Assembly: GCA_009885205.1 (NCBI GenBank)
Contig: VFLE01000076.1
Location: 1 to 6,603, forward strand
DNA length: 6,603 nt
Direction: 5' to 3'
From: Candidatus Shapirobacteria bacterium
GTDB taxonomy: Bacteria; Patescibacteriota; Microgenomatia; UBA12405
Part shown: piece by piece, positions 5,566-6,603 of the stretch
Position numbering within the stretch: the first letter of the stretch is position 1
How the letters are laid out: each line of letters begins with the position of its first letter
The notes under the pieces: model-generated
What the model was told of the DNA's origin: nothing
The model's input: the letters and a program-made list of their open reading frames with translations, nothing else
The model's database searches: none
Program-made: the position numbers and the translations under genes

Positions 5566-6519
5566 TTACGGTTTATCTACAAATTTCAAAACGGATCGCA
5601 ACTTATCTAGCCAAACATTCGAACAAAAGGGCTCGTCTCCCACAATCCGGTTACCTTCGCGCGTCATCAAACAAATATTAAACCCGCGAATTGTATACTC
5701 ATTATCCGAGCGAGGAACACAGTGACCAAGCTGGACGTCTGTTTCCCGCGGATTAGTGCGAGAATCTTCGCGACTGGCGATATCCTCCAATCGAATTTCG
5801 TGTCCGGTAACAGGGCAAATAGTATTTCCCAACTCGTTGAATAAAGTTCGGTTTAGCGCGAGAAAATGCGACGAAAGAATCTTGCTATGCTCATCGAGCA
5901 TCTTCAAATACGCACCTTCATCCCCCAAATCACATAGCAATCTGCGAATTTCAGGAATATGTATAAGATAGGCCACATAATCGGTATATGCAGTGGCCAT
6001 GAGGAATGACGTCGATGCATCGCGCAAAGGTATCGCGCAAGAGAGTTTCACCTTTTTGTCGCGAATACTTGATTCGTTGACGCGACTCAATTGTATGGGG
6101 AAGTTTCGATTTGCGCGATTTTTGTAAACGCAATCATCGTTGCCTGTAGTCGAATAAATCGACGTCTCTACTTTTGTGGAGACAGAAGGCGGCAAGTTTT
6201 TGAATAACGCTTTGTGAATGTTGCAAGAACACCTCCCCGAATGTCCGGTTGGAAGGACACAAAGAGGCTGTTTTACCAAAGATAATACATCTTCAAGAGT
6301 GCAATTGGAGGTAAGATGAGGCGACAGTTTCTCATAGGCCGTTGTAATAACGGCCACTGAATTTTGGCGGGTTGGAACTTCCCGTAGACACAGAATATTT
6401 TTGTAATAAATACCACCTCCAATTGGGTCGTTTTCAAACGCGGCTGCGTTTGCGACGCAAGAAAGATAATTGGGATCTTCGAGCATATTGATTGACATTT
6501 TAATGACGGACCTGAGCAT
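5566..6519 (-). CDS. Probable HNH-like (beta-beta-alpha-metal) nuclease, candidate restriction enzyme
   Basis: This is a 317-residue protein read from ATG 6519. ATG 6498 has a better A-rich context and would remove 7 residues; the TTG further up lies in the repeat. The C-terminal block starts with ICPVTGHEI (234-242), then QLGHCVPRSDNEYTIRGFNI (263-282) and MTREGNRIVGD (285-295). The spaced GH, N and N (H266, N281, N290) with conserved-looking Arg residues fit an HNH-type active site as found in several type II restriction enzymes. In the middle, CVLPTGHSGRCSCNIH (87-102) looks like a small zinc site. The nuclease role is inferred from these motifs only. Immediate context supports a partnership with the DNA methyltransferase 0.7 kb away, and both carry an AAAATTGA promoter. 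Alternatives are a host-DNA-degrading nuclease or an inactive DNA-binding relative. No frameshift is seen. Confidence 0.75.
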   Translation of the reverse strand: MLRSVIKMSINMLEDPNYLSCVANAAAFENDPIGGGIYYKNILCLREVPTRQNSVAVITTAYEKLSPHLTSNCTLEDVLSLVKQPLCVLPTGHSGRCSCNIHKALFKNLPPSVSTKVETSIYSTTGNDDCVYKNRANRNFPIQLSRVNESSIRDKKVKLSCAIPLRDASTSFLMATAYTDYVAYLIHIPEIRRLLCDLGDEGAYLKMLDEHSKILSSHFLALNRTLFNELGNTICPVTGHEIRLEDIASREDSRTNPRETDVQLGHCVPRSDNEYTIRGFNICLMTREGNRIVGDEPFCSNVWLDKLRSVLKFVDKP

Positions 6520-6548
6520 ATGCAATCGATTTTTCTTTAAAGAAAGAA

Positions 6549-6556
6549 TCAATTTT
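6549..6556 (-). promoter_or_regulatory. Early promoter element AAAATTGA of the HNH-like gene
   Basis: The minus strand reads AAAATTGA, 29 bases before ATG 6519 and 50 bases before ATG 6498, followed by an AT-rich leader. It directly abuts, and by two bases overlaps, the palindromic repeat at 6554-6603, so the repeat ends exactly where the promoter starts. Confidence 0.7.
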
Positions 6557-6603
6557 AAGGGAACCAAGGTTCCCTTAAGATCCCTCCTTTTATAAGGGTT
6601 TAA
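6554..6603. repeat. Palindromic GGGAACC repeat, short form
   Basis: Bases 6554-6587 are identical, in the same orientation, to 4881-4914. They include the 11-bp stem at 6555-6578 (arms TTAAGGGAACC and GGTTCCCTTAA) and the AGATCCCTCC linker. TTTTATAAGGGTTTAA follows to the window edge, echoing the start of another unit. It sits upstream of the HNH-like gene and may end a transcript coming from beyond the window. Confidence 0.88.

Overview
The window looks like part of the genome of a giant DNA virus (Nucleocytoviricota), most likely an algal or protist virus of the Imitervirales (Mimivirus / Phaeocystis-virus relatives). The reasons are: AT-rich DNA; intronless genes packed closely on both strands; two exact copies of AAAATTGA, the early-promoter element of Mimivirus and its relatives, just upstream of start codons; stem-loops in most gaps between genes, as expected where transcripts end at hairpins; and a gene mix (virion-like protein, glycosyltransferase, DNA methyltransferase, nuclease-like protein) typical of these viruses. 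This placement is inference: no core marker such as a major capsid protein or polymerase is present.

Layout. Bases 1-80 are the edge of a dispersed palindromic repeat. Bases 79-1377 (-) encode a 432-residue probable structural protein. A short divergent promoter region follows. Then come a 90-residue unknown protein (1485-1757, +) and a 527-residue two-domain enzyme (1805-3388, +) joining a fucosyltransferase-like domain to a 2-oxoglutarate/Fe(II) oxygenase domain. A two-helix membrane protein (3414-3632, -) converges on it. The region 3633-3932 has no convincing gene but holds a long hairpin, a lysine/arginine-rich reading-frame remnant and an early promoter. A beta-class DNA methyltransferase (3933-4877, +) follows, then about 220 bp of mosaic palindromic repeats, a 114-residue unknown protein (5153-5497, +), and on the other strand a 317-residue protein with an HNH-like nuclease signature (5566-6519, -). 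The window ends in another copy of the repeat.

How the genes may work together. The methyltransferase and the HNH-like protein are the only two genes with an exact AAAATTGA element, so both are probably early. They may form a virus-encoded restriction-modification pair, or a methylation and host-DNA-degradation pair. The nuclease gene and the 114-residue gene lie between two identical, same-orientation 34-bp repeat copies, a cassette-like arrangement. The fused glycosyltransferase-oxygenase suggests coupled glycosylation and hydroxylation of a protein or glycan, similar in concept to the bifunctional collagen-modifying enzyme of Mimivirus but built from different parts.
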